Source of the DNA: Podospora pseudocomata
Lineage: Eukaryota; Ascomycota; Sordariomycetes; Sordariales; Podosporaceae
DNA: 64,000 bases
Assembly (NCBI RefSeq): GCF_035222375.1
Contig: NC_085887.1
Span: 3,447,501-3,511,500 of the forward strand
Reading direction: 5' to 3'
Shown in pieces: positions 21,201-32,957 of the stretch; position 1 is the stretch's first letter; every line of letters begins with the position of its first letter. A program made the position numbers and the translations under genes. The notes under the pieces are model-generated. The model was not told the DNA's origin and did not search any database. It saw only the letters and a list, made by a program, of their open reading frames with translations.

Positions 21201-24200
21201 TCAATAAGCGCCTCGTCAAACACCACCTCTCCGGTGATCGCTTTGCTGGGGAAGGGGTATGAGGTGGGGAACAACAGAGATAGACGATCTTTTGGCTTCT
21301 TCGGAATAGCGTTGAGGGCGAGGTAGGACTGGATGATCTTGGGGATGTAGTCGGGAATTTCAGGGCCAAGGTGTTCAACCTGGCTGGCGAGGACGGAACA
21401 GCATAGCCGAACCTGATCCTTCCATTGCTCGGTAACCTCCTCGGTGTACCCCCAGTGCGGTGCAATCCACCTGACGGTATTGGCGCTCAGGGCAGACCGC
21501 TGTTCTGGGTGAGAAAAGATGTCCAGCTTGGCATAGTTGATGATGAGAACCAGCTTGTACAGGACAAGTTTGCCCTTGACCATGGAGCAAGAATCCATAA
21601 AGTCAATAGCAATATGGAGAATCTCTTCCGTGGTCAACAGTCCAGCCAGCTCTGGGAGCCAAGTGTGAAAATGCTGAACAGCAAGCGTCTGGCTTCCCAC
21701 CAATACCGGTGCTGTACTCCGCATCATGGCATCGAGGGCCTTGAAGATGCTTCGAAGGTGGCGCGTGAACCCGGGGTTTGTACTGGTGATCCCAATGCCG
21801 GCCTCCTTGACCTTTTGCTGGCCGCGGGCATGCGTGATGAACTTGAGAATATGCCGTGCCACCTTGAAGGTAGCGCGCAGTTTCCTTGCCGTTTCTGGTT
21901 CAGTTGGCTTGGACAAAAGTCGAGTAAACGATCTGACCAGGCAAGGCGTCGCAAACGGATAGTTGAACTTGCTCTCAGCATATTGGTCGACCAACGGAGA
22001 CAGGTTGAATCGTCGATCGTGTACAATGTCGAGCACCCTAACCAGCGCGGTGAAGACGAGGTCCTCATAGTCATCGTTACCAGAGTAGGCGACGAGAATT
22101 CCAAACAAGGCATCCAAAACATCGTTGAGCAACTTGACAACCTCAATCTCGGCCACAAAGATGAACTGCTTCAGAAGATCAGGAATTGCTTCCTGCGCAG
22201 AGTCCTTCCACCCCAGTAGTCTCAACATGATCTTGTCCTGGGAAAACCTTGTGCTGCAAAGATATGTCTCCACGCGAACCATGGCGATTGGGCCGGTCAC
22301 TTCTGCCTGGTGCTCCTCCCTGCCCCTGAAAGCAAACGGCAGGCTGAGATACCCGCCCTTGCCCTGCGCATTTTGCTGTGCAGAGACGGTGTTTTCGTCC
22401 AACCGGTAGAGAACCAAAGAGTGAGAACCATCGTGGATGAAGGCTTGCTGATCCCATAGGGGCATGTATGCGACTGCAAAGGCGCTGTTGGGTGCATCCG
22501 CAAGCTGCATGACAACATGGGCTTGGTGCACATCCGCTGGCGCGATCACCAGCTTGATGGTTTGTTTCCATGGCTCCCCACGCTCGGCAGCAGCCGTCTT
22601 CCAAGTGCTGATGCACTCGGTATTGGAAGACGGGAATATGCAATTGTCGATGCGCTCGCCTGAGTGCCTCCTCACTTCGAGTGTGAGCTGCAGATTGTTC
22701 CCGTGAATACTATTCGGAAGGGATGCCGGGCTGCCGCGATATCGAGACAATAGCGTTTGGCGGGTCAGGGCCGCCTCGTCGATTGTCAAATAGATGTCAG
22801 ACCTCGGTTTTGTTGGCGCCCCTGAGAATCCCATCTTGTTTGTTTTGCAGATGCCCGCCAACACGGTGGGGGTGGCTTTGATGAGCACATCCGCATCCGG
22901 GTTGTTGAAGGCACGCAAATGTACCTGGAGCCGCTCGGCTCTCCTCGACTTCTCATAAGAGCCGGGCTTGCTGTCCAGGACCTCACGTATTACCGGGTCC
23001 CATTCCTCTCCGTCTCCACGCTCTGTCGCAAACCGGGCAGACGGGGCCCACAGGGTCACGATATGTTCCACCTCATCCTCCTGCTTCATGATAGAGTTCA
23101 GCCTGAGCAAGCCGACACCCACTGTCCTGTCAGCAGTCTGGGTGACGTATCCGTCCACGGAAGACCGCCCGTTCTTGGAATTGGCTGTGCTCGGCGGATG
23201 GCCATCTCTGCTCTCGGCCCCTGCTGTGGTGGGTGATGCTATTTCCTCCGGCTGCTCAGATAGCGAATCAAGCTTATTGTTGCCTCTGGAGAATGCGGAC
23301 CTTGTGCTCTTACCCGCCCACATCAAGCTCCGGCGCATTGACTTGTTCCCGGAAGACAATGGTGGTTTTGTTGGATCCTTGGAGAATTGTGGCAAGCTCT
23401 GCGACATCGAACCAGACCTAGAGCTAGGCTTAGCAGCAACCACCTGTTGCGGCGCGCGAATCTTGACAATGAGGAACAATTCGGAATCTATCGAGGAAAC
23501 GTCTCCAATCTCAGCGGCAGTAAGATCAGAAAAAAGCGTCCGCATTTGGTTGTTTCTCGTCAGTTGGCCCATCTGCCCACCGCCAGGCATTTCGACGATG
23601 TAGCTTTCGGATATGGTGGTGAGCTTGCCGCCTCCCGTCTTGGTCGCCAGATACAAAACCAGAGTTGTCGCCTCGGTGGATGCGCCTGCCAGCCCCTTGA
23701 TGTCTACCAGTAGGTGGTGGAGCGCCGTCAGTTCGATCTGGGGCGTGGGTGTCTCGTCCAACAGGCTCATGATGGACTGCAACCTCGTTATTTCTACCAC
23801 TGAATCGTCTCCAGTCAACACCCTCCCTCGGGCGTGCGGATCGCGCACGATAACCTCCCCACCACATAGCTTGTTGACCCGAACCAAGTCCCAAACTGTC
23901 TTCTCGCGCAGATTTTCGTATTCCCACGTCGTAAGTACATCGTGCAAAAACTGTTGTCTCGAGAAGTTGAGCGTAACTATAAGCTGTGAAAGATTGTCGA
24001 GTTTAGCGTATTGACGGGTCAGGAGTAGCTCGTGGAGGTTGGTCGAGTGCCATTCTCGTAGGCACGACGCGATCTCGTCGATGAGCGGTTCCGAGGCTGA
24101 GGTGGGCGTCTCGTCACCAATCTTGAGCATTGGTACTGGGGCTGGCTGACGAGGCGCATTTGGATCCCGCCGCACTGGCACCGAAAGCAATCCATTCTTC

Positions 24201-24613
24201 TGCAGGCCCCTATTCCTGTCTTTCCTCCTCTTTTTCTCGCCATTGGGAACCAATCCACCCTTGGCAGAATCGCTGCCTATGTATAGGGGGTCTGTCGCGA
24301 CGCCATCCTCGCTGTCGGCCTCATTGTCGTCTGTTTCGTCGCTCTCGCCGAGCACTTCGCGTACTTCGACACAACTCCGCGGAAAGATGCCGCTGAATAC
24401 GCGGGCCTCGAGGGTGTGGCCCTTTACGCTTGTTAAACCGGCAAGCAGACTCGGTGGTGACACCAGGTACCCGCGAAACCAATCACCGTCGGGTGTCTCT
24501 TCAATGATGTACAGCTCGTCGCCCAATTCGAGGGGTAAGTCGGCGGGACTCGAGGCAGCGAAAGGGTAGGTCGCTACGGCGAAGGCGATGCGAGGCAGCG
24601 GTTGCCAGGGCAT
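18282..24613 (-). CDS. DOCK-family guanine nucleotide exchange factor
   Basis: Exons are 24613-19111 and 19045-18282, giving 2088 residues; the 65-nt intron splits a Tyr codon (LQK-Y-FETTY). The N-terminus carries an SH3 domain (about residues 8-85: AVATYPFAASSPADLPLELGD, GDWFRGYL, GIFPRSCV). A C2-like DHR-1 region, which binds phosphoinositides in this family, spans about 580-800. The DHR-2 catalytic region spans about 1370-1815, with ERIYFDMIKHFEDGEAWSSALAAYKEL, FDFAKLARTERAIANIYETI and KYFKVIYKGLGFP. The last 270 residues are a Ser/Thr-rich disordered tail. DOCK proteins load GTP on Rac/Rho GTPases; the yeast counterpart Dck1 acts with the ELMO-like Lmo1 on Rho5. In hyphae this suggests a role in polarity, which is inferred. 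Confidence 0.93.
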
Positions 24614-25756
24614 TGTGTCCAGCCGGAAGGCATCTATGGTCTCTCAAGTCGCGAGTTGAAAGTGACGAGCGCAGCGCAGTTGGGGAAATATGATTCGGGG
24701 ATGGTCCCTGGAGAGAATTAAAAGGCGATTGCGCGTGCGCCTTTCCCGTCAAGAGAGCGATGGGGTCGCCGGGGACCGCCCCAAAATGATGATTTTGCGT
24801 CGGTCGGTCGGTCGGGACGATATTGACGGGCCGGTGCACGTGGTCGAATCGTCGTCGTGCTCGTGAGAGGGTCGTCTGTCTGTCTGTATTTGTCAAAAGA
24901 TGTCGGAAAAAGCTTTGACGTCGACGCTGCTGGGGAGAGCGGGCACGGCAGCGGCGCAGGGAAGGGGGCTGTCTGGGTCGGGTTTGCTGCGATGTCACCT
25001 CTATTTCTTTTAGGGATTATTGATTTTAGCAAGCTTCCAGCTGGGCGGACTTCCGGGCTCTGCACACCACGGAACGTTTGGAAGCCTGGGGGGGAAACGA
25101 GTGTGGGAATGGCGAAATTGGCGAGAAGGAGCGAGCGAAGGGAATTAAGGTCGGTAGGAAGAGCTCACCCCTGAAGCAAATCGATGTGCGTTGGAGTTGA
25201 ACAGCGGGAGAGGGGAAGCCACTTTTGCAGGGGTCTCGATTTGGCACTGGACAAATTGATGGACTGAGAATGTCTCTGCCGACCACACTTATTGATCAAA
25301 TCTTTGGGGGTTTAGCAATTAAGGTTCCGACACTGGACTCTCCCCGAGAGCGCGTTTTGTTGAAAAGGTTGGCGCGCTCTCTGTTTGTAGTAGTGTAGTA
25401 ACAGTTTACCTATTGACCTGGGGCTCTTTGGCGCCAGCAGATGTGCTGTGCTGTGCTGAAGAAGATTTTTTGTGATCTAGTTTCTTTTTTTTCCCAAGTT
25501 TTCTTCCTGCAGCGGTAAACTCCATGTCTCACAATATGACAACTCGATCGATGGACGTCTTCTTCCCAAATTGGCTGATCTGCGTGTACCTCTGCGGCTG
25601 CGGCCCGTCGAGCGACTTACCCCTGAGCTGATGCTTGTTTGTGTGGAGCTGTCCCTCATCAGAGTCAACAACTGTTGTTCTGATGCCTGCTCCTCACCCC
25701 GTGATAGTCAGCAGTCTGCTCTATCAAGGCCGTATCGTATCTCCCTCACCGTCCAA

Positions 25757-25774
25757 CACACACACACACACACA
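25757..25774. repeat. (CA)n microsatellite
   Basis: A run of CA dinucleotides followed by an A-run in the DOCK to HeLo-pseudokinase intergenic region. Confidence 0.8.
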
Positions 25775-26162
25775 TAAAAAAAACCTGGAATACTGATCTG
25801 GAAGATGGCACGCTACGTGGGAGAACTGATGCTAAACGCTCAGACCCTTTCGGATTTGCTCCATCAGCCAATTCCCCACACTACGCATCAGTGGGTCTGT
25901 GCTTATCCGCATCCCGGTGGAGGTGGTCTGGACTTGCTGGAAGCTTTTACAAGTGCAACTTGACTCGATGTTCAGTATCATTTTGAGTCGAGGGTAGGAA
26001 AAGAACACTTCAGTCTTATCTTGAATATCTTTTCTTACAACTCAAGCCGGTTGAAGTCGAAGCATCCAAGATGGCCCGTTGCTATCATTAAAATTAAGTG
26101 GACCCTAGCTTTCGTTCCTGCATCAGTGGCCGGGATGACTGCGCAACAACCACCTCAAGCTC

Positions 26163-26175
26163 GGGTTAGGGTTAC
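26163..26175 (+). promoter_or_regulatory. Telobox-type promoter motif upstream of the HeLo-pseudokinase gene
   Basis: GGGTTAGGGTTAC reads towards the gene that starts at 26367, 192 bases away. The identical 13-mer occurs in the same relative orientation upstream of vps11 and of the KTR-like gene. Such motifs are bound by telobox Myb proteins (Tbf1/Teb1-like) in other fungi; function here is inferred. Confidence 0.55.
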
Positions 26176-26366
26176 GGATTAGTGTCAACCTGCTGTGCCT
26201 CTTCACCAGGCATCACAGTGTACAGCCAACAGCAAGAACTGGCGAAGACGCACGTCTTGTGCATATGCCCCGCTTGACAGCCTCTATATCAGCTGCTCTG
26301 CCCCAAGCACGATGCTGCCGATACTCTTCCCTCCTCGTCATCTCATTCTGAATTTTCCCAGCAACA

Positions 26367-28290
26367 ATGGCTGAGGTCGCGAACATTGTTGCAGGCGTCT
26401 TTCAGTTGATTCCTCTTTGCAACGGTATGAATTCATTACCTGGATATATCGGTGTAATAGTGCGAGAGCTCTAACAAACAATAGCCGGATTCGTTTTGAT
26501 CAAAGATGTTGTACAGCTGGAGCAGAAACTGAGCGAGCAACGGATACGGATTCAGAATCATCAAAACGTATGATACCTGCCGTCCTAACATGGTCAGTAG
26601 ACAAGGTATCTACTAACAAATGTCTACAGAATTTCCGGTCATGGTGTGAAATATGGGGACCCTCCGAAACTCGAGAACGAAAGTTCAAACACTACGCCCA
26701 GGACAACCCAGTGAGCGCCAAAGCTGTGCTGCGTCAGCTGGCTCTCAACTCTCGCCTGTTCTTTGACATCAAAGGCCTTGACCGATACGGCTTCGAGATC
26801 AAGAAGCTGATACCCACGGACCACCGAATTCAACACCTTGACGATTTTCACTTTGAAACCAATGCTGACCTCGACCCGCAAAACATTAACCGCTTCGAGA
26901 CCAAATGCAACACCAACTTATTGGTGATGAGAAGAATCCAGTTCTTACTGGTAAGCGGTGGAAAGGGCGTCGATGAACTGATTGTAAGATTCCGAGAGTT
27001 CAATGAGGTCTTATGGGGTTATGGCCAGCCCTTGGAACTGGCCCGTCTAAACAAGGGCATATACGACAACCTCAATCAGCTGACGGGAGATCAACTAAAT
27101 AAACTTCTCGCCGCCTATACGCGGGAGTCTGAGACCTCAAGAGACTCAGTGGGTGCTGGTAACTATCGTTCGTTGGCAAAGATGGTCAACTTGCGAGCCC
27201 ATGCCATCCAGGGGGCTCCTGGAAGACCCCATGTGTTTGGAGCCAGTTCGTTTCACATGACAGACAACTACAGAGTAGACAGTCGCGGCACGTTCACGAT
27301 GGCGCTTCTTTACGATTACCCAAAGAAAGGTGATCACCGAGTCGCCCTCATAGAATGGGCGCAGAACGCACAGATTTCAGGCAAAAGACGGGAGATTGAG
27401 AAACTGGCACTTCTATTGAATGTTCCCAAGCCAGACGAGATGTCTATGCTTGACTCCTATGGAATATTAGACGACCTACAACGCACCAACCGGCTTGGTT
27501 TTGTCCTAAAACCGCCCATCAATATCCGAACTAATCTTCCTCAACCATTGCCACCAGGAGCCATCTCGGAACGACGGATGCCCATCAACTTGAGACAACT
27601 CATCAAAACACGGGATGGTCTGGACCTAGGCGTGAGGTTCGACATTGCCAAGAAGCTTGTTGATGCTGTCCACATGATGCATGCCGTAGACTGGGCGCAC
27701 AAGTATGTTGCCCCATCACACTTTAAGCCTGACGCGGCTAATCGTTTACATAGAAACATCCGACCCAACAACATTTTGTTCTTCCCTCTGGGCAGTATTG
27801 GCGACGAATCCTCGACCCAAGCCGCCCACAGAGTCTTTGACCTTTCGAGTCCTTTCATCGCTGGTTATAGCAACGGCGCAGCTTCTGGTATCAACTTGAA
27901 ACTCGACTACTACGAGCATCCAGCAAGACGCAACGACCCTCAAATAGCCTATCGACGCCTTTATGATCTCTATAGTCTGGGCTGTGTCTTGCTTGAATTG
28001 GCGCTCTGGACAACGATAGACAAGCAAATTGAGCACGATCCCGGGAGCAGAGAAGCGTCTTACAAGGTCATCCGAGCGCTTTCCCTTAAACCTACGTTGG
28101 ATAGGTGAGTGTCAAGCCATCTACCCCAAAATAATGAGCAATGAGCTGACAATTTTCGTGCAGGATGGTGGGCAAGATCTTTGCAGACGTCATCCGCGAC
28201 TGTATCGCCCTGGGTGAGAAGAGTTCACTCGAGAACCCTGCAAAGTTCGGCACGGAAATCGCATCCAGGTTGGCTCAGTGTGTTGCATGA
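26367..28290 (+). CDS. HeLo-domain pseudokinase (MLKL-like domain order)
   Basis: Exons are 26367-26424, 26485-26567, 26630-28104 and 28164-28290, giving 580 residues with all junctions in frame. The N-terminus (MAEVANIVAGVFQLIPLCNAG, then an amphipathic helix and NNFRSWCEIWG) has the look of a HeLo domain. HeLo is the membrane-targeting helical bundle of HET-S-type death effectors. From about residue 300 a protein-kinase-like fold follows. The catalytic loop HRD is HRNIRPNNI (H421, N423 in place of Asp). The DFG position reads DLS (about 450). YDLYSLGCVLLELALW (about 490) matches the kinase helix F region. I see no clear Gly-rich loop or VAIK Lys. Loss of catalytic Asp and DFG marks it as a pseudokinase. 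The order helical bundle then pseudokinase parallels mammalian MLKL. A cell-death role is inferred. Confidence 0.8.
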
Positions 28291-29579
28291 GGTCTTTATA
28301 CTTCGATCAGGCGTGGCCTTTGTTCATTCTCAAGGACAATACCTACATCTCAAGTCACCGCTTCCACAATTCTTCCGTCGGGACACCCTAGTAACTCAAA
28401 AAGCCTACGTATTACCTTTCAACGCCTGTCGGCTATCCTTGGAGACCACGTACCTCAAGCAATCACAAGTTCGAGGGGAATGATATGAAAGTTTGACTTG
28501 CTTACCCTCCCTCCCCCTCCACACCCCAAACCAGACTTAATATCGCCAGCGTCGTTAAAAATTTGGTAAGAGAAGCCATGGCCTTTCCAACTCTGTTGGC
28601 GAGTAGTTTATAATCCATACCCATCTCAGCTCATCTGACTGAAGTGACAATCAACGTTCCCGAAAAGAGCGCCAGATGACAAACTAGGTAACTCGCCGGA
28701 ATTAAGCAAGAGGTCCCCCAACCAGTGAACCCACCCCGTTCCTTCCTCGAGTCTGCTCCCTGTCTCGGTTACCAGTTGTCAGATTTCAAGAGCGCTCCTA
28801 CCTCACCCGGGCGGTCGTAATGCCTCAACTCGACGGGCACCTCAGTCATCTCCGTCACTTCTTCCATTCCCAACCCAACCCCCTTCCCCAGATAACCATC
28901 CCTCCTCCTCCACAACCTCCCCATCCCCAACCCTCCAAACCCCTACGCCACCACTTCTCGCCCACTCTCACCTATAAATCTCTTTCTCCTCTCCCGTCAC
29001 TCAGCAGGGTGATATACTTGAAGCTTTGACCAAGCCATGCTGGTATCACACTTCTTCCAGCAAGAGCTCGTGGCCTATCGATCAATATGGTGGTGCTTCA
29101 CTGCCGTATTCTCATCCCTGGTCTGGTCTTCGGACTGGGGATGAGAATGCTATCTCTCTCTTCACCCTGCTCAGCGCTTTGTGGTGACGAGGGGATGGGA
29201 GTCAACCTTGATGGATGGTTAAATTCCATCCTGGCTTGATACAACGTCTGGGTGTGGGACTACGTCTGTTCATAGAGTTAGATGCTTCTGAGCACGTATG
29301 GCTTGAACAGACACGGATCAGAAATAACAAAACTGCATGATATCATCATAACCAATTCTTTTTTAGACCACAACCAACGAAAAAACAACCATTTGCTTTT
29401 CCGCGCCCGCGCTGCCTACTGTCTCTTTTGTCTGCCTCGCCTTTTTGCCCACCCCAATCTTGCTCTAATCATAACAACGCTTGCATGTACATTTCGAATT
29501 CTTAAAAATCTTTATTTCATCGCCCCATATCCTCCTCTCTTTAACCACATCTATTTCTCCTTGATCTCCCAATCAACCC
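28291..29579. other. Intergenic between convergent genes
   Basis: About 1.3 kb between the HeLo-pseudokinase stop and the chorismate synthase stop. It contains a pyrimidine-rich stretch at about 28850-29000 and AT-rich DNA near 29340-29560. Only low-complexity open frames are present. Nothing supported was seen. Confidence 0.5.
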
Positions 29580-30977
29580 TTAAAGCTGATCATCCGGTGC
29601 CGCAACCTGCGCCTCGCCCTTCTCATTTGGTTCCCTGTAGTAAGGGAGGTACTGGCTCAGAGTCTTGGGACCGAAATGTCTGACGAGCGCATCCATCACG
29701 GTGATAGCAGCCATGGCCTCAACAATGGGAATAGCACGGGGCACGACGCAGGGGTCGTGTCTCCCCTTGGCGGCCAAAACACCCTCTGACTCGCCGTCGT
29801 AGGTTGCAGTGAGCTGGTCCTGGCCAATGGTGGCAGGGGGCTTGAAGCCGACCTTGAAGTAAATAGGAGCACCGTTGGTGATGCCACCCTGGATGCCACC
29901 GGAGAAGTTGGTCTTGGTGGTGAGCTTGGGACGGGTGAATCCCTTGAGGTAGGCGCCGCTCTTGGCGACTGATGGTGGGACCTCTCTGCCCTTGGTAGAG
30001 ACGAAGGGGTCGTTGTGGATGGAGCCCGGGGTGGTGCAGGCTGTGAGGCCGGATCCGATCTCGAAGCTCTTGGTGGCGGGAATGCTGAGCATAGCGTGGG
30101 CGAGCATGGCCTCGAGCTTGTCGAAGGCAGGCTCGCCGAGACCGACGGGGACGTTGCGGACGACGCAGGTGACGGTGCCGCCGATGCTGTCGTTGCGGTC
30201 CTTGAATTCGGTGATCAACTGGACCATCTTGTCGGAGATGGCCTGGTCGGGGCAGCGGACGGGGAGGAACTTGTCGACGGTCTCGCGGGAGATGTTGTCG
30301 AGGAACTCGTGGAACTTGGGGTCGGTGACGGGGGTTGGGTGCTCAGGGGTAGGGGGAAAGAGGTCGATGCCGCCGATGGAGCTGGTGAACGCGACGATCT
30401 CGATGCCGAAGGCGTCCATCATGTACTTCTCGGCAACAGCGCCGGCAGCGACACGGGCGATGGTCTCGCGGGCACTGCTTCTGCCACCTCCACTTTCCGA
30501 CTTGATTCCGTATTTCGCCTGGGTGGTGAAGTCGGCATGGCTGGGTCTGGGGTACATGTCCATGGTCTTGTTTCCGTAGTCTGCACACCAGTGTCAATGT
30601 CGCGCCAAACAACATGCTGAGCTCGGCAGTGCCTACCCTTGGGGCGCTGATCCTCGTTCTTGACCACCATCATCATGGGGAGACCGAGGGAGAGGCCATT
30701 TTGAACACCAGACTGGATTTCAACTCTGTCCTTCTCGTCGCGGGGGGTTGTGATGGCGCTCTGGCCGGGACGGCGGCGGGTCAATTGTGGCTGGACATCG
30801 GCCTCGGTGATTCTCAGCTGAGCAGGAACATTTCCAATTGTGCATCCGACCGACTTTCCGTGGGACTCGCCCCAGCTGTGCGCAAGCCGTGTGTTAGTGG
30901 TGATGTGCTCTGGCGCATGGCAGTGAAGACACATACGTGGTGACTGTGAAGCCCTTTCCAAACGTGTTTCCGTCCAT
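29580..30977 (-). CDS. ARO2: Chorismate synthase
   Basis: Converts EPSP to chorismate, the last step of the shikimate pathway that feeds Phe, Tyr and Trp synthesis. Exons are 30977-30937, 30875-30637 and 30580-29580, giving 426 residues. The start [25 protein letters not shown] is diagnostic. Other family motifs are RRRPGQSAITTPRDEKDRVEIQSG, DYGNKTMDMYPRPSHADFTTQAKYG, the GGGRSSARETIARVAAGA stretch and GRHDPCVVPRAIPIVEAM. Fungal enzymes are bifunctional with their own flavin reductase activity. The gene is divergent from the lipoate-protein ligase gene with 451 bases between start codons. Confidence 0.97.
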
Positions 30978-31428
30978 TATGTTGCGGTCTTAGTGGTGGT
31001 ACAAAAATGGAGATGAGTACTCGACTGTCTAGTACCAAATCTACCCAAATTAACAAAAGCTCGGCCTCTCTTCTTTGTTCCGTCTGGCCAAAGATGTTGT
31101 CGGTGAGTCAGTGGCACGATGCTGGCTAAATTTTTGGGGAGCAGCGCACACAGCACACGCCATATGGAAAAGCTGATACCCGCCAGAGCCCCTCCATGCT
31201 GTCTCCGTCATCGGCTCCCCGCAGCGATTTGACTTGGGTGCTTCTTGGCTCTGTCGCAGGGATCAACGGTCCCGTGCCGGGGGGCGGAAGAGGCGCTAGC
31301 GAATCCCTGACCGTTCCTGGTTCCCGGGCCCCCGGCTGCCTTTTTTGGTACAGGCCGTTGAGGTTCTTTTTATTTATGTACCTTAACTTCGCAGACACCC
31401 CCCCTCCAACATCCCCCAGGCCCATCCA
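30978..31428. other. Divergent promoter, ARO2 and lipoate ligase
   Basis: A compact 451-bp bidirectional promoter. No telobox or other motif was recognised with confidence. Confidence 0.5.
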
Positions 31429-32895
31429 ATGGCCACACCTGCCCTCCGAAATGCCTGGCGCATACGTTCCATATTATCAGCGAGGCACGCTCGGCCAATA
31501 ACCACCAAAGCAATCTCCCAAAAGTTCCAAATCTACACGTCCAGCTCAGCCAACCCATACCTCAACCTCTCCATCGAGCACCACCTCCTCGAAAAGTCCG
31601 ACCCCGACTCGACCATCCTCTTCCTCTACACAAATGACCCATGCGTGGTCATTGGCCGCAACCAAAACCCCTGGACCGAAGTCAACCTTCCACAACTAGC
31701 ACAGACAAGAATAAAATTCGGCCAGCTCAAGCACCACCTCGTCCGCCGGCGCTCAGGAGGGGGAACCGTCGTCCATGATCACGGCAACGCGAACTGGTCC
31801 GTCATCTGCCCCAAGGATGTCTTCGATAGGGATAAGCACGCGCTCATGGTTGTGGAAGCGCTGAAGAATATGGGAATAAAGGGTGTCAAGGTCAACGAAA
31901 GACATGATATTGTTCAGGAAGCGCAAGATGCCGAAGGACCCGAGCCTGCGCCGTCGACATACAAAATCTCGGGTTCAGCGTACAAATTGACGGGCAAGCG
32001 CGCGTTGCATCATGGTACATTACTTCTCAACTCTGACTTGGGCGATATCTCGGGGTTGTTGCGCAGCCCAGCAGCACCATATATCGCCGCCCAGGGCGTG
32101 GAAAGTGTCCGGAGCCCAGTCTGCAACGTAGGAGTGGAGGATAATGCCGACTTCTACAAGGCCGTTATCGACCAGTTCATGACCATGTATCCGGATAGCC
32201 AGTCGGCCGAGGTGAAAGAGGTGGAACAGCAAGAGGCGCTGAACCATGACAATATTTGGAATGGGGTTCAAGAGCTACTGGTCCGTTCTCACCCCTACCT
32301 TCCCCTACGCCAAATATTAACATCACCATCAGTCCCCAAAATGGCTCTGGGAATCCACCCCTAAATTCCGCCTCGCCTCCCACCCAACCCCCGAAGACCC
32401 CCGACCACGCCCCCACCCTCCATCAAACGTAAGCCCAACCCTTTTTTGTTCCCTCTACCACCGGTAACCTAACCCCCCCTCTAGTTCTTCCTCACTCTCA
32501 CAGCCCGCCACTCAGAAATCCTCGACCTCCAAACCGACTCCCCCCTCTTCCGCTCCGAGGACCACACCGCCTCGCTCAACTTTTTGTTGAAGCAAAAAAT
32601 CCACGAAGTCCCCAAGTACTGCGACCTCCGCGAGTGGAAACACTACATCAACTTCCGCATCGAGAACGGCAAGTCGCTGACCCTCCGCAACGAGAGCGTG
32701 GGGAGCATATGCAAGTGGTTGTTGGGGAACGACATGTTGGCGACGGGACCGATAAGGGGGATCAACAAGAGTTTAAAGACGAAGCTCAAGGAGCTGAAGC
32801 ATTGCAGGGATGGGGGCAAGCCTTTGGTCTTGGACCATGCTGCGTTTATGTTTGGCAAGCCCGAGTACGGATGGTATGTGGTAGATAAGCAATAA
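31429..32895 (+). CDS. AIM22: Lipoate-protein ligase / lipoyltransferase, mitochondrial
   Basis: Attaches lipoate to mitochondrial enzymes such as the E2 subunits and glycine cleavage H protein. Exons are 31429-32280, 32333-32428 and 32485-32895, giving 452 residues. The N-terminus (ALRNAWRIRSILSARHARP) is Arg-rich and acid-free, a mitochondrial targeting peptide. Family motifs are NPYLNLSIEHHLLE, VVIGRNQNPWTEVN, VRRRSGGGTVVHDHGNANWS, and ISGSAYKLTGKRALHHGTLL, where the active-site Lys sits. The first intron has a GTCCGT donor; removing it joins QELL to SPKWLWESTPKF, as expected of the family. The call is by homology to LplA and yeast Aim22. Confidence 0.93.
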
Positions 32896-32957
32896 CATCA
32901 GAAAAAAAAACATCTGATCTCAAAAAACCAACATGATCATTATCATACCCTCCCCGT

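Larger units (their letters stand above)
24614..26366. other. Divergent promoter region, DOCK and HeLo-pseudokinase genes
   Basis: About 1.75 kb between divergent genes. It contains CGGT-type repeats near 24800, a CTGT repeat near 24876, a (CA)n microsatellite at about 25757-25774 and a telobox at 26163-26175. No coding gene was found. Confidence 0.55.

Noticed and set aside
22179-22643. 154-codon minus frame overlapping the DOCK gene
   Set aside because: Out-of-frame shadow of the DHR-1 region of the same strand.
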